From: OLB6 sp964467455
Lineage (GTDB): Bacteria; Bacteroidota; Ignavibacteria; Kapaibacteriales; Kapaibacteriaceae
Assembly (NCBI GenBank): GCA_964467455.1
Contig: CAYXQJ010000018.1
Span: 1-64,000, forward strand
Length of the DNA: 64,000 nt
Direction of reading: 5' to 3'
The notes under the pieces: generated by a model
Databases searched by the model: none
The model's input: the letters and a program-made list of their open reading frames with translations, nothing else
Told to the model about the DNA's origin: nothing
Translations under genes and position numbers: made by a program
Part shown: one piece after another, positions 1 through 9,063 of the stretch
Position numbering within the stretch: position 1 is the stretch's first letter
How the letters are laid out: every line of letters starts with the position of its first letter

Positions 1-47
1 ATGGTACTGCATCTGAACTGGTGTGGCAGAGTAGGTAGTCGCCAGGT
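1..47 (+). rRNA. rrf: 5S ribosomal RNA, 3' end (partial)
   Basis: The first bases read as the last third of a 5S rRNA: ATGGTACTG, a variable helix-IV loop, GTGTGGCAGAGTAGG and then GTCGCCAGG, matching the conserved GATGGTA...GAGAGTAGG...GCCAGG segment of bacterial 5S. The 5' part lies outside the window. An intrinsic terminator follows at once. The end at about 47 is estimated from the GCCAGG that closes helix I. It places the window directly downstream of an rRNA operon. Confidence 0.85.
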
Positions 48-54
48 CTTCTTT

Positions 55-90
55 GAGAAACCCCTTGTCCTCCCGGACATGGGGTTTCTC
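55..90 (+). terminator. rRNA operon terminator hairpin
   Basis: The arms GAGAAACCCC (55-64) and GGGGTTTCTC (81-90) are a perfect 10-bp inverted repeat. An inner TGTCC/GGACA stem extends the hairpin around a TCCC loop. It sits just after the 5S 3' end. The downstream T run is short (CGTTT), so strength is uncertain, but position and symmetry fit an rrn terminator. Confidence 0.8.
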
Positions 91-98
91 CGTTTAAC

Positions 99-162
99 AC
101 CCTTCCACCCTTCCACCCTTTCACCCTGACTTTCCTCATTGCATCCTTCCACCCTTTCACCC
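99..162. repeat. Octamer tandem repeat TTCCACCC
   Basis: Units of 8 bp (TTCCACCC or TTTCACCC) run at 103-126, and two more units stand at 147-162. This is one of the octamer-family arrays dispersed at gene junctions through the window. It lies between the rRNA terminator and the PEP synthase start. Confidence 0.75.
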
Positions 163-186
163 TATCTATGTGATGGAAGGTAGTTT

Positions 187-2514
187 ATGCAATACTGCAT
201 CCCGTTCTCTGCGATCTCTATCCGCGACCTTGCCCGCGTCGGCGGAAAAAACGCATCACTCGGCGAGATGGTGCGTGAACTCTCTCCACACGGTGTTCGC
301 ATTCCCGATGGCTTCGCCGTCACTGCTGATGCATACCGCCTGTTCTTGCACGAGAACGAACTGGAGGCACCGCTGCAAGAGATCCTTGATGGTCTCGACA
401 CTACAACGCTCAACAACTTGCACAACGTTGGCGAAGCGTGCCGCACGCTGATCCAACGCGCCGTGATGCCAACAGCGATCCGCACGGATGTGGTCGCTGC
501 GTATGCAGCGATCGGTGGACCGAACACCGTTGTGGCTGTGCGCAGTAGCGCCACTGCTGAAGACCTGCCGACAGCAAGCTTTGCAGGACAACACGATTCG
601 TTTCTCGACATCCATGGCAACAACGATGTGATCGATGCCATACAACGATGTTATGTCTCGTTGTTCAACGATCGCGCTATCAAGTATCGCATCGACAATC
701 ACTTCGAACACCTCGACGTTGCACTCTCCGTCGGCATTCAACGCATGGTCCGCTCCGATATCGGCAGCGCCGGCGTTGCCTTTACACTCGATCCCGAGAC
801 CGGCGCACGCAACGTGGTCTACATCACCTCCACGTGGGGACAAGGAGAAGCGATCGTACAAGGTACCGTTACACCCGACGAATTCTATCTCTTCAAACCA
901 TCGATCGGCACCACACATCGCAGCGTGATCCATCGACGCATTGGAGCGAAGGAACAATCGCCCCCTACCAAACAACACGAGTTATCGATCACCATGGACG
1001 ATGCCGAAACGCTCGGTGCATGGTGCGTGAAGATCGAAGAACACTACGGATGTCCGATGGATGTGGAGTTCGCAAAGGATGGCATCACTAACGAACTCTT
1101 CATCGTCCAGGCACGACCCGAGACCGTACACACCTCGCAACAACATGTGGTGGATCGGGAGTACACACTCACAACAACGGCAACACCGATCTGTACCGGA
1201 AAAGCCGTGGGACGTGCCATAGCAAGTGGACGCGTGCGCATCATCACATCGTTGGCCGATGCACCTCGCGTACAACATGGTGATGTGATCGTTGCCGACA
1301 GCACCAATCCGGATTGGAATGCACTGCTGCGAAAAGCGTCGTGCATCGTTACCAACAAAGGTGGACGCACCAGTCACGCCTCCATCGTCGCACGCGAACT
1401 CGGCATCCACGCCGTTGTTGGCACCGGCAATGCCACCACTGCACTCAAGGATGATCAGATCATCACGGTCTCATGTGTAGGGGGCGATGCAGGACACGTA
1501 TTTGATGGTCGTCTCGAATGGACCGTCAACGAGATCCCGTTTGGCGAACACGTTGCAACGAAGGTGCAGCCCATGTTCATCTTGGCGGATCCGGAAAAGG
1601 CGCTTCGTCTGTCGATGTATCCCAACATGGGCGTCGGCCTCATGCGCATGGAGTTCGTCATCACCAACACCATCCGCATTCACCCCATGGCCTTGGTGCA
1701 GTACGAGCAGTTGCCGGAATCGAATGACCGACAAGCCATTGCCGCCATCACGCGCGGCTACTCGGACAAACGTGCGTTCTTCGTTGAAAAACTTTCAGAA
1801 GCCATCGCCATGGTCGGCGCGGCGTTCTATCCGAAAGACGTCATTGTGCGCATGAGCGACTTCAAGACCAATGAATATGCAAAGCTCATTGGCGGTGCTA
1901 TGTACGAACCCGAAGAAGAAAATCCCATGTTGGGATTTCGTGGTGCATCGCGATACTACCACGACAACTACCGTGAAGGATTCGGTTTGGAATGTGAAGC
2001 CATTCGCGTAGTGCGCGATGTGATGGGTCTGACGAACGTGAAGGTGATGATCCCATTCTGTCGCACCGTCGACGAAGGCAAACGTGTTCTCGATGTGATG
2101 AAGTCCTTCGGTCTCGAGCGCGGCATCAACGGTCTTGAAGTCTATGTTATGGCCGAGATCCCCAGCAACGTCATCCTTGCCGAACAATTCGCCGAGATCT
2201 TCGACGGCTTTTCCATCGGCTCCAACGACCTCACGCAGCTCACCCTCGGCATCGATCGCGATTCATCGATCATTCACGACCTCTTCGACGAAAGCAATGC
2301 AGCCGTCACGACCATGTTAGCCGACGTGATCGCCAAGGCCAAAAAAGCCGGACGCAAGATCGGCCTCTGCGGTCAAGCCCCCAGCGACCGCCCCGAGTTC
2401 GCCCAGTTCCTTGTCCACCACGGCATCGACAGCATCTCCTTCACACCCGACGCCCTCCTCCGCGGCATCGAGAACATTCGAAAGGCCGAAGAACCACTCT
2501 TCGAACAAGAGTAA
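187..2514 (+). CDS. ppsA: Phosphoenolpyruvate synthase
   Basis: A 775-residue cytoplasmic enzyme converting pyruvate, ATP and water to PEP, AMP and phosphate, the entry to gluconeogenesis. Residues 1 to about 330 form the ATP-grasp PPDK domain, beginning with a conserved GGKNASLGEM segment. The mobile swivelling domain carries the phospho-histidine in GGRTSHASIVARELG (H397). The C-terminal TIM barrel carries PFCRTVDEG and the catalytic cysteine in GLCGQAPSD (C728). Length is close to the usual 790 residues. The start sits at the conserved N-terminus, with no clear Shine-Dalgarno site. The stop codon TAA also forms the first bases of a promoter box for the next gene. Family assignment is firm; the symbol is by homology. 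Confidence 0.95.
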   Translation: MQYCIPFSAISIRDLARVGGKNASLGEMVRELSPHGVRIPDGFAVTADAYRLFLHENELEAPLQEILDGLDTTTLNNLHNVGEACRTLIQRAVMPTAIRTDVVAAYAAIGGPNTVVAVRSSATAEDLPTASFAGQHDSFLDIHGNNDVIDAIQRCYVSLFNDRAIKYRIDNHFEHLDVALSVGIQRMVRSDIGSAGVAFTLDPETGARNVVYITSTWGQGEAIVQGTVTPDEFYLFKPSIGTTHRSVIHRRIGAKEQSPPTKQHELSITMDDAETLGAWCVKIEEHYGCPMDVEFAKDGITNELFIVQARPETVHTSQQHVVDREYTLTTTATPICTGKAVGRAIASGRVRIITSLADAPRVQHGDVIVADSTNPDWNALLRKASCIVTNKGGRTSHASIVARELGIHAVVGTGNATTALKDDQIITVSCVGGDAGHVFDGRLEWTVNEIPFGEHVATKVQPMFILADPEKALRLSMYPNMGVGLMRMEFVITNTIRIHPMALVQYEQLPESNDRQAIAAITRGYSDKRAFFVEKLSEAIAMVGAAFYPKDVIVRMSDFKTNEYAKLIGGAMYEPEEENPMLGFRGASRYYHDNYREGFGLECEAIRVVRDVMGLTNVKVMIPFCRTVDEGKRVLDVMKSFGLERGINGLEVYVMAEIPSNVILAEQFAEIFDGFSIGSNDLTQLTLGIDRDSSIIHDLFDESNAAVTTMLADVIAKAKKAGRKIGLCGQAPSDRPEFAQFLVHHGIDSISFTPDALLRGIENIRKAEEPLFEQE

Positions 2515-2519
2515 CTTTG
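2512..2519 (+). promoter_or_regulatory. -7 promoter box, leaderless type
   Basis: TAACTTTG matches the Bacteroidota sigma-factor -7 consensus TAnnTTTG exactly. It begins on the ppsA stop codon and ends 5 bases before the ATG at 2525, so transcription would start at or next to the start codon. I see no matching -33 TTTG. Confidence 0.55.
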
Positions 2520-2524
2520 CATTC

Positions 2525-4303
2525 ATGCGAACCTTGTATGTTGTCTTGCTCTTCTCGGCGTTGACGCTTCGTGCGGGTAACGATCCAGCTGCTCGACTTT
2601 ACCGTCAGCCGACGGCGAAGGAGATCGAGCGTGTGATCGCCTCGATCAAGAAGGACGAACGTAAACCCGATTCGATGGCCGTGATCACGGCCGGCTTGAA
2701 AGAACCGAATAAGTCGGCCGTGCTGGATGATCCTTCCACTGCTGTGCGCGAGGTCTCCGTGATGGTGCGCGATATGCGCACACGACGTCTGCATCTCGTC
2801 AGCGGTAATGCCGAGACCGGCGCCATCACTGAGTGGATGCGAGTGGACGGTGAGTTGCACGCCCTGAATGCCGACGATGTAGCGGCTGCAGAACAGATCG
2901 TGCGCAAGCACAAAGGATGGATGGCCAGTCTGCGTCGGCGCAACATCGATTCATCGACCGTTGTTGTTACGATCTGGCCCAGCGGCATTCCAAAGACATC
3001 GTTCAAGACGCGCATTGTGCGCGCCATCGCATGGATCACTACGAAGGGCGTCAACCGCTTCGACCGTCCGATCGAAGGACTTGTCTGCACCGTGAATCTC
3101 GACCAAAACCGCGTCATCGAATTTCATGATCGCGAGATGGGTCCTGTTCCGCCCCCTGCATCATGGCCTATGGCACAAAAGCCACAGCGTACGACGCCGT
3201 CGGCAGCGATCAAGGTGAATGGCAACACGATCACGTGGAAGCAGTGGACGTTCGATGCAACGTTGCGCGAACGTGAAGGCCTTGTGCTCTCGCGTCTGCG
3301 ATGGACCGAAGGCAGCGTGCAACGTTCGGTTGCCCACTCGATCGGCCTGTCGGAGATCGTCAGCGTCTGCGCCGACACATCCGTGTATTGGTACTGGCGC
3401 AATGCCTTCATCGTTGGCGAGTTCGGTCTTGGACGCACCGTTGCGCCGTTGATCGTTGGTGCCGATGTGCCATCCAACACGCGCACGTTCTCCGCCGCCG
3501 TCATTGGCGCGAACGGCATCGTACGCACCGTCAACGATGCCTTTGGCATCTACGAACATCACAACACGCTCACCATCACCCAGCAAAGCCGGATAGGGGG
3601 CTTGGTGTATCGTGTCAGTTATCAGCTCACGTCAACCGGCGCGATCACTGTTGATGTTGGTGTCGGTGGTACACCGATGGTGAAGACCACTTCAGCAACA
3701 GAGTCTGCGACTGCCAATGTTGTGGCGCCGGGACTGGTGGCCCCCTTCATCTATCATGCTGCCAACGTGCGATGTGATCTGGATGTGGACGGCGTCAAGA
3801 ACAGCGTAAGCGAAGTAGAGTATGTGTTGCCGCCTGACGGTGCGAACACCTATCATCAGTCTGTCAACATCGACGACTACGAACTGCGCTTCGAGAAAGA
3901 GGCACTGCGTGGCGAGGCCACTGATGTCTATCGTCGGTGGAAGGTATCGTCGCCTTCGAACGCCTCCTACACGCTCATTCCCGGAAGCACCGTGGTGCCG
4001 ACGGTTCGCGAGTCAAACATGATGTTGCAGCGTGCACCGTTCTTGTCAACGCCATTTGTGTGTACGCGTTACGATGCAAAGCAGCGCTATGCCAGTGGTG
4101 ACTATGCCATGCAATCATCGGGTGATGAAGACCTCACCGAATACGTTGCCGACAACGCCTCCATCTTTCGGAAGGACATCGTGGTGTGGTATACGATGTC
4201 GATGTTCACTGCGCCGCGTCGGGAGGACTGGCCGGTGATGGACCTTCAGCACATGTCCTTCACCCTTGTGCCCGACGGTTTCGTACGATCTCCGAAGCCG
4301 TAG
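2525..4303 (+). CDS. Exported protein of unknown function
   Basis: A 592-residue protein I do not recognise. It begins with a short hydrophobic signal segment (MRTLYVVLLFSALTLRAG), so it is probably secreted or periplasmic. No sorting domain, lipobox or catalytic motif is evident. The body is rich in Val, Thr and Trp and looks like beta-sandwich structure. The ATG at 2525 is preferred over the longer in-frame start at 2411 because it begins the signal peptide and lies 5 bases after a perfect TAACTTTG box; the longer frame runs inside ppsA. The 3' end overlaps the convergent pdxA by 44 bp. Confidence 0.7.
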   Translation: MRTLYVVLLFSALTLRAGNDPAARLYRQPTAKEIERVIASIKKDERKPDSMAVITAGLKEPNKSAVLDDPSTAVREVSVMVRDMRTRRLHLVSGNAETGAITEWMRVDGELHALNADDVAAAEQIVRKHKGWMASLRRRNIDSSTVVVTIWPSGIPKTSFKTRIVRAIAWITTKGVNRFDRPIEGLVCTVNLDQNRVIEFHDREMGPVPPPASWPMAQKPQRTTPSAAIKVNGNTITWKQWTFDATLREREGLVLSRLRWTEGSVQRSVAHSIGLSEIVSVCADTSVYWYWRNAFIVGEFGLGRTVAPLIVGADVPSNTRTFSAAVIGANGIVRTVNDAFGIYEHHNTLTITQQSRIGGLVYRVSYQLTSTGAITVDVGVGGTPMVKTTSATESATANVVAPGLVAPFIYHAANVRCDLDVDGVKNSVSEVEYVLPPDGANTYHQSVNIDDYELRFEKEALRGEATDVYRRWKVSSPSNASYTLIPGSTVVPTVRESNMMLQRAPFLSTPFVCTRYDAKQRYASGDYAMQSSGDEDLTEYVADNASIFRKDIVVWYTMSMFTAPRREDWPVMDLQHMSFTLVPDGFVRSPKP

Positions 4304-5246
4304 TGATCGCGGCGAGAGTACTTAAGGGATCTGCTTGCCCCTTACCAACAATGTTGAAGGCCGTGCCGTGGTCGGGAGAGGTGCGGACGTGGCGGAGTCC
4401 GGTGGTGACGTTCACGCCGCCGCCGTGGGCGAGGAGCTTGAGCGGGATGAGACCTTGATCGTGATACATGGCCAGGATGCCGTCGTACTGACGATAGGCA
4501 CCGAAGCCGAAGAAGCCGTCAGCAGGGAAGGGGCCTTCGATCAGGGCGGTGCCGCTGAGGTCCGATGCAGACTGCATGATGGTCGGCTCGATGACATCGT
4601 CTTCTTCTGTGCCGATGTGGCCGCTCTCGCCGGCGTGGGGGTTGAGACCCAACACCGCAATGCGAGGGACGCTGATGGCGAAGTCGGTCTGCAAGGCGTG
4701 CGCAAGCGCAACGATGCGCTCACTGAGATGGTCGGTGGTGATGCGCGAGGCAACGGTGCGCAGGGGGATGTGGACGGTGGCGAGGGCAACGCGTACATCT
4801 TGATGCAACAACATCATGAGCGGTGACCCGCCCCAACGCTCGCCGAAGAATTCGGTGTGACCGGGAAAGGGAAAACCGGCGAGGGCGCAGGCCTCTTTGT
4901 TGATGGGCAAGGTGACAACGCCATCGGCTTCACCGTTGACAACAGCGCCTGCGGCATACTCCAAGGCAGCAATGGCATGAGCACCGGAGGCGGAACTGAT
5001 GCGGCCAAGATCGACCGATGTTTGAAGTTCGATCGGAGCGATCGGAACGGACACTGCGCCAATGCGCAATTGATCACCGTCGAGAACGGCGTCGCTATTG
5101 ATGGCCGTGAGATAGTGTGCGAGTGTTGATGGGTTGACAACGAGTTCGACATTGGCGTCGACGGTTGACGAACGCATGGCCGCGATGAAACACTCAATGC
5201 CGATGCCGTTCACATCACCGCAGGTGACCAACAACCGTGGCGTCAT
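4260..5246 (-). CDS. pdxA: 4-hydroxythreonine-4-phosphate dehydrogenase
   Basis: A 328-residue NAD-dependent enzyme of the DXP-dependent pyridoxal phosphate pathway, oxidising 4-phosphohydroxy-L-threonine before condensation by PdxJ. Family motifs are clear: an N-terminal TCGDVNGIG (usually MGDPAGIG), GHTEFFGE with a metal-binding His, MYHDQGLIPLK, and TSPDHGTAFNIVGKG near the C-terminus. The start at 5246 makes an ATGA overlap with the upstream rodA stop, so translation is probably coupled. The longer in-frame N-terminus runs inside rodA and lacks homology. The N-terminal GDVNG variant is mildly unusual. A copy of the 13-mer GCCCCTTACCAAC lies at 4337. Confidence 0.93.
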   Translation of the reverse strand: MTPRLLVTCGDVNGIGIECFIAAMRSSTVDANVELVVNPSTLAHYLTAINSDAVLDGDQLRIGAVSVPIAPIELQTSVDLGRISSASGAHAIAALEYAAGAVVNGEADGVVTLPINKEACALAGFPFPGHTEFFGERWGGSPLMMLLHQDVRVALATVHIPLRTVASRITTDHLSERIVALAHALQTDFAISVPRIAVLGLNPHAGESGHIGTEEDDVIEPTIMQSASDLSGTALIEGPFPADGFFGFGAYRQYDGILAMYHDQGLIPLKLLAHGGGVNVTTGLRHVRTSPDHGTAFNIVGKGQADPLSTLAAITTASEIVRNRRAQG

Positions 5247-6538
5247 GGCGCAACACGTCCGGCACGACGACGACGCGTCTTGTAGAAGTTCATCAACAGT
5301 CCGGCGATGGCCAGGTTCATGATGAGGGCCGTACCACCAGCACTCAAGAACGGCAACGGAATGCCCATCACCGGGAAGAGGCCGATGGCCATGCCGATGT
5401 TGACCATCGTGTGATAGAAGATGGCTGAGGCAAAACCAATGGCGATGACGCTGGCAAACTTTGTCCGCACCAGGCCGGCAATGTTGACGCCCCGTAAGAT
5501 GATGCTGGCCAACAATGCGATCACCAGCACGCCGCCCACAAAGCCGAACTCTTCCGTCGGCACGCAGTAGATGAAGTCCGTCCACTGCTCGGGAATGTAG
5601 CGTAGCTGCGTCTGTGTGCCGTGCAAGAAGCCCTTGCCGGTGACGCCGCCGGAGCCGACGGCAAGCATGGACTGGATGACGTGATATCCTTCACCACGCG
5701 GATTGCGCTCAGGTTCGAACAACGTGATGAGTCGGTTCTGCTGATAGGGTTCGAGCTTGTCGAAGATCGGATCGACGGCAGCGCCGACGCCGAGCATGAA
5801 GAAGACGGCGATCAACGTCACCACGAGATTGCGACGGAAGGCAAACGCTCCCGCAGCGGCAAGTGCACCAACAAGCAGGAAGACCCAGATCACATCAAAC
5901 AAGGCACCGTACAATGCTGCGGCCGCGACGAATGGTGTGGCGATCAACGTATAGATGAGGAACAGGTCGCCCCCTATCCACAAAAAGATGCCGAGTGACA
6001 TGGCAAGGAAGACGGTAGCAGAGCCGGTGTCGGGCTGCATCATGATCAAGCCAACAGGCAAGGCCACCATGCCGATCAAGATCGCGAAGTCGCGGATGGC
6101 GCGAATGTCAAAACCTTTATGTCCGGCAAACCGCGCAATGGCCAACAACGTTGACACCTTGGCCAACTCTGACGGTTGGAAGGAGAAACCGCCAACCTCG
6201 ATCCAACATTGTTGTCCGTTCACTTCATGTCCAAGCGGCGTCAACACCGCCACAAGAGCGGCAATACCGATACCGTATAACGGATAGGCGAGATCGCTGA
6301 TCCATCGCTCCGGCAAGAAGAACAACGTGAACCCTGCCAGCGTACCGATGCCGGCATAGATCAACTGTTTAGTGAAGACGGCACTGGCACCCGAGTCATA
6401 CGTGGCCGAGTAGATGGAGATCAACCCCATGCCAAGAACGGCGATCACGGAGAGCAGCAAGCCCCAGTCGACAAGATCATTCACACGACGTTGAAGAGCG
6501 ACGTCGTCCGCATCAAAGACAAAACTAGTGGGCTGCAT
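5243..6538 (-). CDS. rodA: Rod shape-determining protein RodA (SEDS glycosyltransferase)
   Basis: A 431-residue polytopic membrane protein of the SEDS family (RodA/FtsW), which polymerises lipid II glycan strands with a partner class B PBP during elongation. About ten hydrophobic segments are visible. Hallmarks are FQPSELAKVS after the second third of the protein, a large periplasmic loop with the ENRLITLFEPERNPRGEGYHV-type region, and the C-terminal LPFLSAGGTALI signature. It overlaps purC by 14 bp at its start and pdxA by 4 bp at its end, placing all three in one minus-strand unit. RodA is preferred over FtsW because of the PERNP..EGYH region and the non-division context. Confidence 0.92.
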   Translation of the reverse strand: MQPTSFVFDADDVALQRRVNDLVDWGLLLSVIAVLGMGLISIYSATYDSGASAVFTKQLIYAGIGTLAGFTLFFLPERWISDLAYPLYGIGIAALVAVLTPLGHEVNGQQCWIEVGGFSFQPSELAKVSTLLAIARFAGHKGFDIRAIRDFAILIGMVALPVGLIMMQPDTGSATVFLAMSLGIFLWIGGDLFLIYTLIATPFVAAAALYGALFDVIWVFLLVGALAAAGAFAFRRNLVVTLIAVFFMLGVGAAVDPIFDKLEPYQQNRLITLFEPERNPRGEGYHVIQSMLAVGSGGVTGKGFLHGTQTQLRYIPEQWTDFIYCVPTEEFGFVGGVLVIALLASIILRGVNIAGLVRTKFASVIAIGFASAIFYHTMVNIGMAIGLFPVMGIPLPFLSAGGTALIMNLAIAGLLMNFYKTRRRRAGRVAP

Positions 6539-7415
6539 TTCCGGTGATCCGTTCGTACGCTTCCATGTATTTGTTGCGCGTTCCCGTGATCACATCATCA
6601 GGGAGGGTAGGGGGCGGATACTGTTTGTTCCAGTCCGTGGTCTCCAGCCAATCGCGCAGGATCTGTTTATCGAAGTTGTGTTGCGTCTTGCCCGGCGCAT
6701 ATTCCGATGCAAGCCAATACCGTGAAGAGTCGGGCGTGAGCGCTTCGTCGATCAAGATGATCGACCCATCGTCAAGGATGCCGAATTCGAACTTCGTGTC
6801 GGCAAGGATCAACCCTTTCGCTGCGACGATCTCGCGCGCAGCGCTGTAGAGTTCAATGCTCTTCTGTTTGACGAATTCTGCAACGTCGGTGCCGACGATC
6901 TCGCAGGCCCGTTCAAAGGAGATGTTCTCGTCATGTCCTTCTTCGGCCTTCGTCGCCGGCGTGAAGATCGGCTCTTCGATGCGCGACCCTTCGATCAGTC
7001 CTTCCGGCAAAGCGATACCGCAGACCGTTCGCGACTGTTGGTATTCTTTCCATCCACTGCCGGCAAGGTATCCGCGCACCACACATTCAATGGCAAGGGG
7101 CTTTGTTTTGCGCACGATCATCGAACGTCCGCGCAACATCACGCGCTCATCATCACTCAGCCCGTCAACATCTTCAACCGACGTACTGATCACATGATTT
7201 GGCACCACATGATGAAGATGGTCGAACCACCACGCACTGATCTGCGTCAGAAGCGCCCCCTTATCCGGGATCCCTTCCGTCATCACAACGTCAAAGGCAG
7301 AGATACGATCCGTGGCGATCATCAACAGACGATCACCAAGGTCGTAGACGTCACGGACCTTTCCGCGACGCAGCAGCGGAAACTGCGAAAGCGATGTTGT
7401 CAGCACTAAGGACAT
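6525..7415 (-). CDS. purC: Phosphoribosylaminoimidazole-succinocarboxamide synthase
   Basis: A 296-residue SAICAR synthase of de novo purine synthesis, joining CAIR and aspartate with ATP. Motifs are GKVRDVYDLGDRLLMI (nucleotide-binding sheet), ATDRISAFDVV, ECVVRGYLAGSGWKEYQ, and the C-terminal LILADTKFEFG and IDEALTPDSSRYW. The start at 7415 lies 4 bases after a perfect TATCTTTG promoter box, which implies a leaderless transcript. The 5' end overlaps the end of the upstream secreted-protein gene by 65 bp, more than is usual. rodA and pdxA follow in overlapping order, so this box probably drives all three. Confidence 0.96.
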   Translation of the reverse strand: MSLVLTTSLSQFPLLRRGKVRDVYDLGDRLLMIATDRISAFDVVMTEGIPDKGALLTQISAWWFDHLHHVVPNHVISTSVEDVDGLSDDERVMLRGRSMIVRKTKPLAIECVVRGYLAGSGWKEYQQSRTVCGIALPEGLIEGSRIEEPIFTPATKAEEGHDENISFERACEIVGTDVAEFVKQKSIELYSAAREIVAAKGLILADTKFEFGILDDGSIILIDEALTPDSSRYWLASEYAPGKTQHNFDKQILRDWLETTDWNKQYPPPTLPDDVITGTRNKYMEAYERITGNAAH

Positions 7416-9000
7416 GGCACAAAGATAGCCGTCCGCCAGACTGTATCACGTACACTCCCGGCACCAGCTCACCCAAGATCTCTCGCGTTACCGAACCACT
7501 GAAGGCCAGTACTCCCTCGGCCGTATATACTGTTCCCAGTTCCCCGTTCCCCGTTCCCCGTTCCCAGTTCCCCGTTCCCAGTTCCCTGATCCCTGTGAGG
7601 GGTTCCCTAAAGGAAAGTACTGTCACCCCCTCCACCGTCCCCTCCAGGGTAGTATCCGGTAGCGTGATCGTGCCAGCCGTTGACATCACCACGGCCAGCC
7701 CCTGTGCTGTGAAGCTCGCCCAACGGGCGCTGCCGCTGCTGGAAGAGGGGATGTGCAGGACGCGACGGAATGCGCCAACAGCATCGCCGATGAGGACGAA
7801 GCCCTGCGGGAGGTTGCCTTCCGTGCCGGCCACGGCATCGGGGAATTGCGGTGTCTGCGGTAGGTCGAGCGTATCAACGAAGGCGCCGAAGACCAGCGAG
7901 CGATCGCCGCTGCGGTTAGTTGCATGGACAGCGGCTGAGTTGGCGTGGCTCTTCTCGCGGAAATAGGTCTTGGCAATAGTGTCTTTCCGACCATGTGGTT
8001 GTTCATGCCAGACGATGAAGAAGTCACTTCGAAAGTTGCAGCTGGGATCGGCACCGCTCACGCCATCCGTATAGTTGTCGGACTCAAAGAACGTCCATGG
8101 TCCGCTGCACCACCGCCACGTTGTTGATAACGATGGTTGTTCGTCACGATAGAACGTCAGCAAACCCAATCCCGACTCACCGAGCTCACCCGGCGTAATG
8201 GAAGAACCGCGGAACCTGCTCGTGCCAATGCCGCTGACGACGATCGTGAAGGATGTATCGGTAATGCCCGTGAGTTCTCTGAACGAAAGACTGCCATCGG
8301 AATCATCCGGATTACCGCTACTGGGGACTGAGACAGAGTGAGCGACAGACACATGCTCGCCCCCTGATGAAAGCAACTGCACAAAACCACCGCTGACGTT
8401 TTGTCCGCAGACGATCTGTTCATTACCGAAGCGCGACGAAGAACCGAACGTACCGATCACCGCGATGGTGCCATCAGGGAACCGATGCACACGTGTTGGG
8501 AATTCGAAGCTCTCACCGCCATCGTTGCGTGCCCACTTCAACGAACCATCGCGTGCGAACCACGCTGTTGCAACATCGTTGTTGCCACGTCCGCTGAACG
8601 TGATGTCGCCGATCGTGTAGGTGGTGATCGACGCCGTTCCTGCACCACAGCTCATCACCGCGATCACGCCATCATTTGGTACGATCTTGACGTCGTCAAC
8701 ACCGTCATAACCCGGACCGCCGATGCCCTGCATCCACAACGCTCGCATCTCCAGATCAAAGCAGACGATGAATCCGTCACGCTCACCGCGTGAGACCAAG
8801 GAATCACCACCAACGTACAGCGTCCCCGTATAAGAGCCGTACACATAGATGCGATCATCATCCAGGTCACTGTCGACCATCACACTCTGCAGTTGGCCAG
8901 AGGTTGTCACCTGCACCGCCCCCACAAACTGCGGTGCCTGCGCCACAACAAGTTGAGCAGACACAATAATCGATGCAAAGAGAAGCAGCGCTTTCATCAT
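7351..9000 (-). CDS. Secreted beta-propeller-like protein with a degenerate T9SS tail
   Basis: A 549-residue exported protein with a signal peptide (MMKALLLFASIIVSAQ...VAQ). The body has repeated strands of the type DRIYVYGSYTGTLYVGG, GTIAVIGTFGSS and DGFIVCFD, resembling SBBP (seven-bladed beta-propeller) repeats, and is similar in design to the larger protein at 24822. The end (VLAFSG...LVPGVYVIQSGG) looks like the second half of a T9SS type A sorting domain. The YPNP-type first half is missing, and a heptamer array (GTTCCCN, minus-strand reading ELGTGNWERGTGN) stands in its place. The reading frame then runs 65 bp into purC. Substrate or partner is unknown. Confidence 0.75.
   Translation of the reverse strand: MMKALLLFASIIVSAQLVVAQAPQFVGAVQVTTSGQLQSVMVDSDLDDDRIYVYGSYTGTLYVGGDSLVSRGERDGFIVCFDLEMRALWMQGIGGPGYDGVDDVKIVPNDGVIAVMSCGAGTASITTYTIGDITFSGRGNNDVATAWFARDGSLKWARNDGGESFEFPTRVHRFPDGTIAVIGTFGSSSRFGNEQIVCGQNVSGGFVQLLSSGGEHVSVAHSVSVPSSGNPDDSDGSLSFRELTGITDTSFTIVVSGIGTSRFRGSSITPGELGESGLGLLTFYRDEQPSLSTTWRWCSGPWTFFESDNYTDGVSGADPSCNFRSDFFIVWHEQPHGRKDTIAKTYFREKSHANSAAVHATNRSGDRSLVFGAFVDTLDLPQTPQFPDAVAGTEGNLPQGFVLIGDAVGAFRRVLHIPSSSSGSARWASFTAQGLAVVMSTAGTITLPDTTLEGTVEGVTVLSFREPLTGIRELGTGNWERGTGNGELGTVYTAEGVLAFSGSVTREILGELVPGVYVIQSGGRLSLCHVLSADNIAFAVSAAASRKGP
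7420..7427 (-). promoter_or_regulatory. -7 promoter box of purC-rodA-pdxA
   Basis: TATCTTTG on the minus strand matches TAnnTTTG exactly, with 4 bases to the purC ATG. The spacing places the transcription start on or next to the A of the start codon. Confidence 0.65.
7532..7594. repeat. Heptamer tandem repeat GTTCCCN, inside a CDS
   Basis: Nine consecutive 7-bp units (GTTCCCA, GTTCCCC, GTTCCCT, with a last GATCCCT) in perfect register. They lie within the 3' part of the secreted-protein gene and are translated as ELGTGN-type residues. The same family recurs at 48182-48209. Confidence 0.9.
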
Positions 9001-9007
9001 CTAACTT

Positions 9008-9063
9008 TCTAGCTATCTAGCCCTCTAGCTATCTAGCCGACTAGCCGACTAGCTGACTAGCTG
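9008..9063. repeat. Octamer tandem repeat with CTAG core
   Basis: Seven 8-bp units: TCTAGCTA, TCTAGCCC, TCTAGCTA, TCTAGCCG, ACTAGCCG and two ACTAGCTG. The array supplies the TAG stop codon of the small membrane protein on the minus strand (9049-9051). The same family occurs at 31771. Confidence 0.9.

Noticed and set aside
1..47. tRNA gene at the window edge
   Set aside because: The bases match the 5S 3' domain (GAGTAGG...GCCAGG) and cannot form a tRNA acceptor with CCA.
5247..5585. Longer N-terminus for PdxA
   Set aside because: It lies inside rodA in another frame, is low-complexity, and the ATGA junction at 5246 fits family length.
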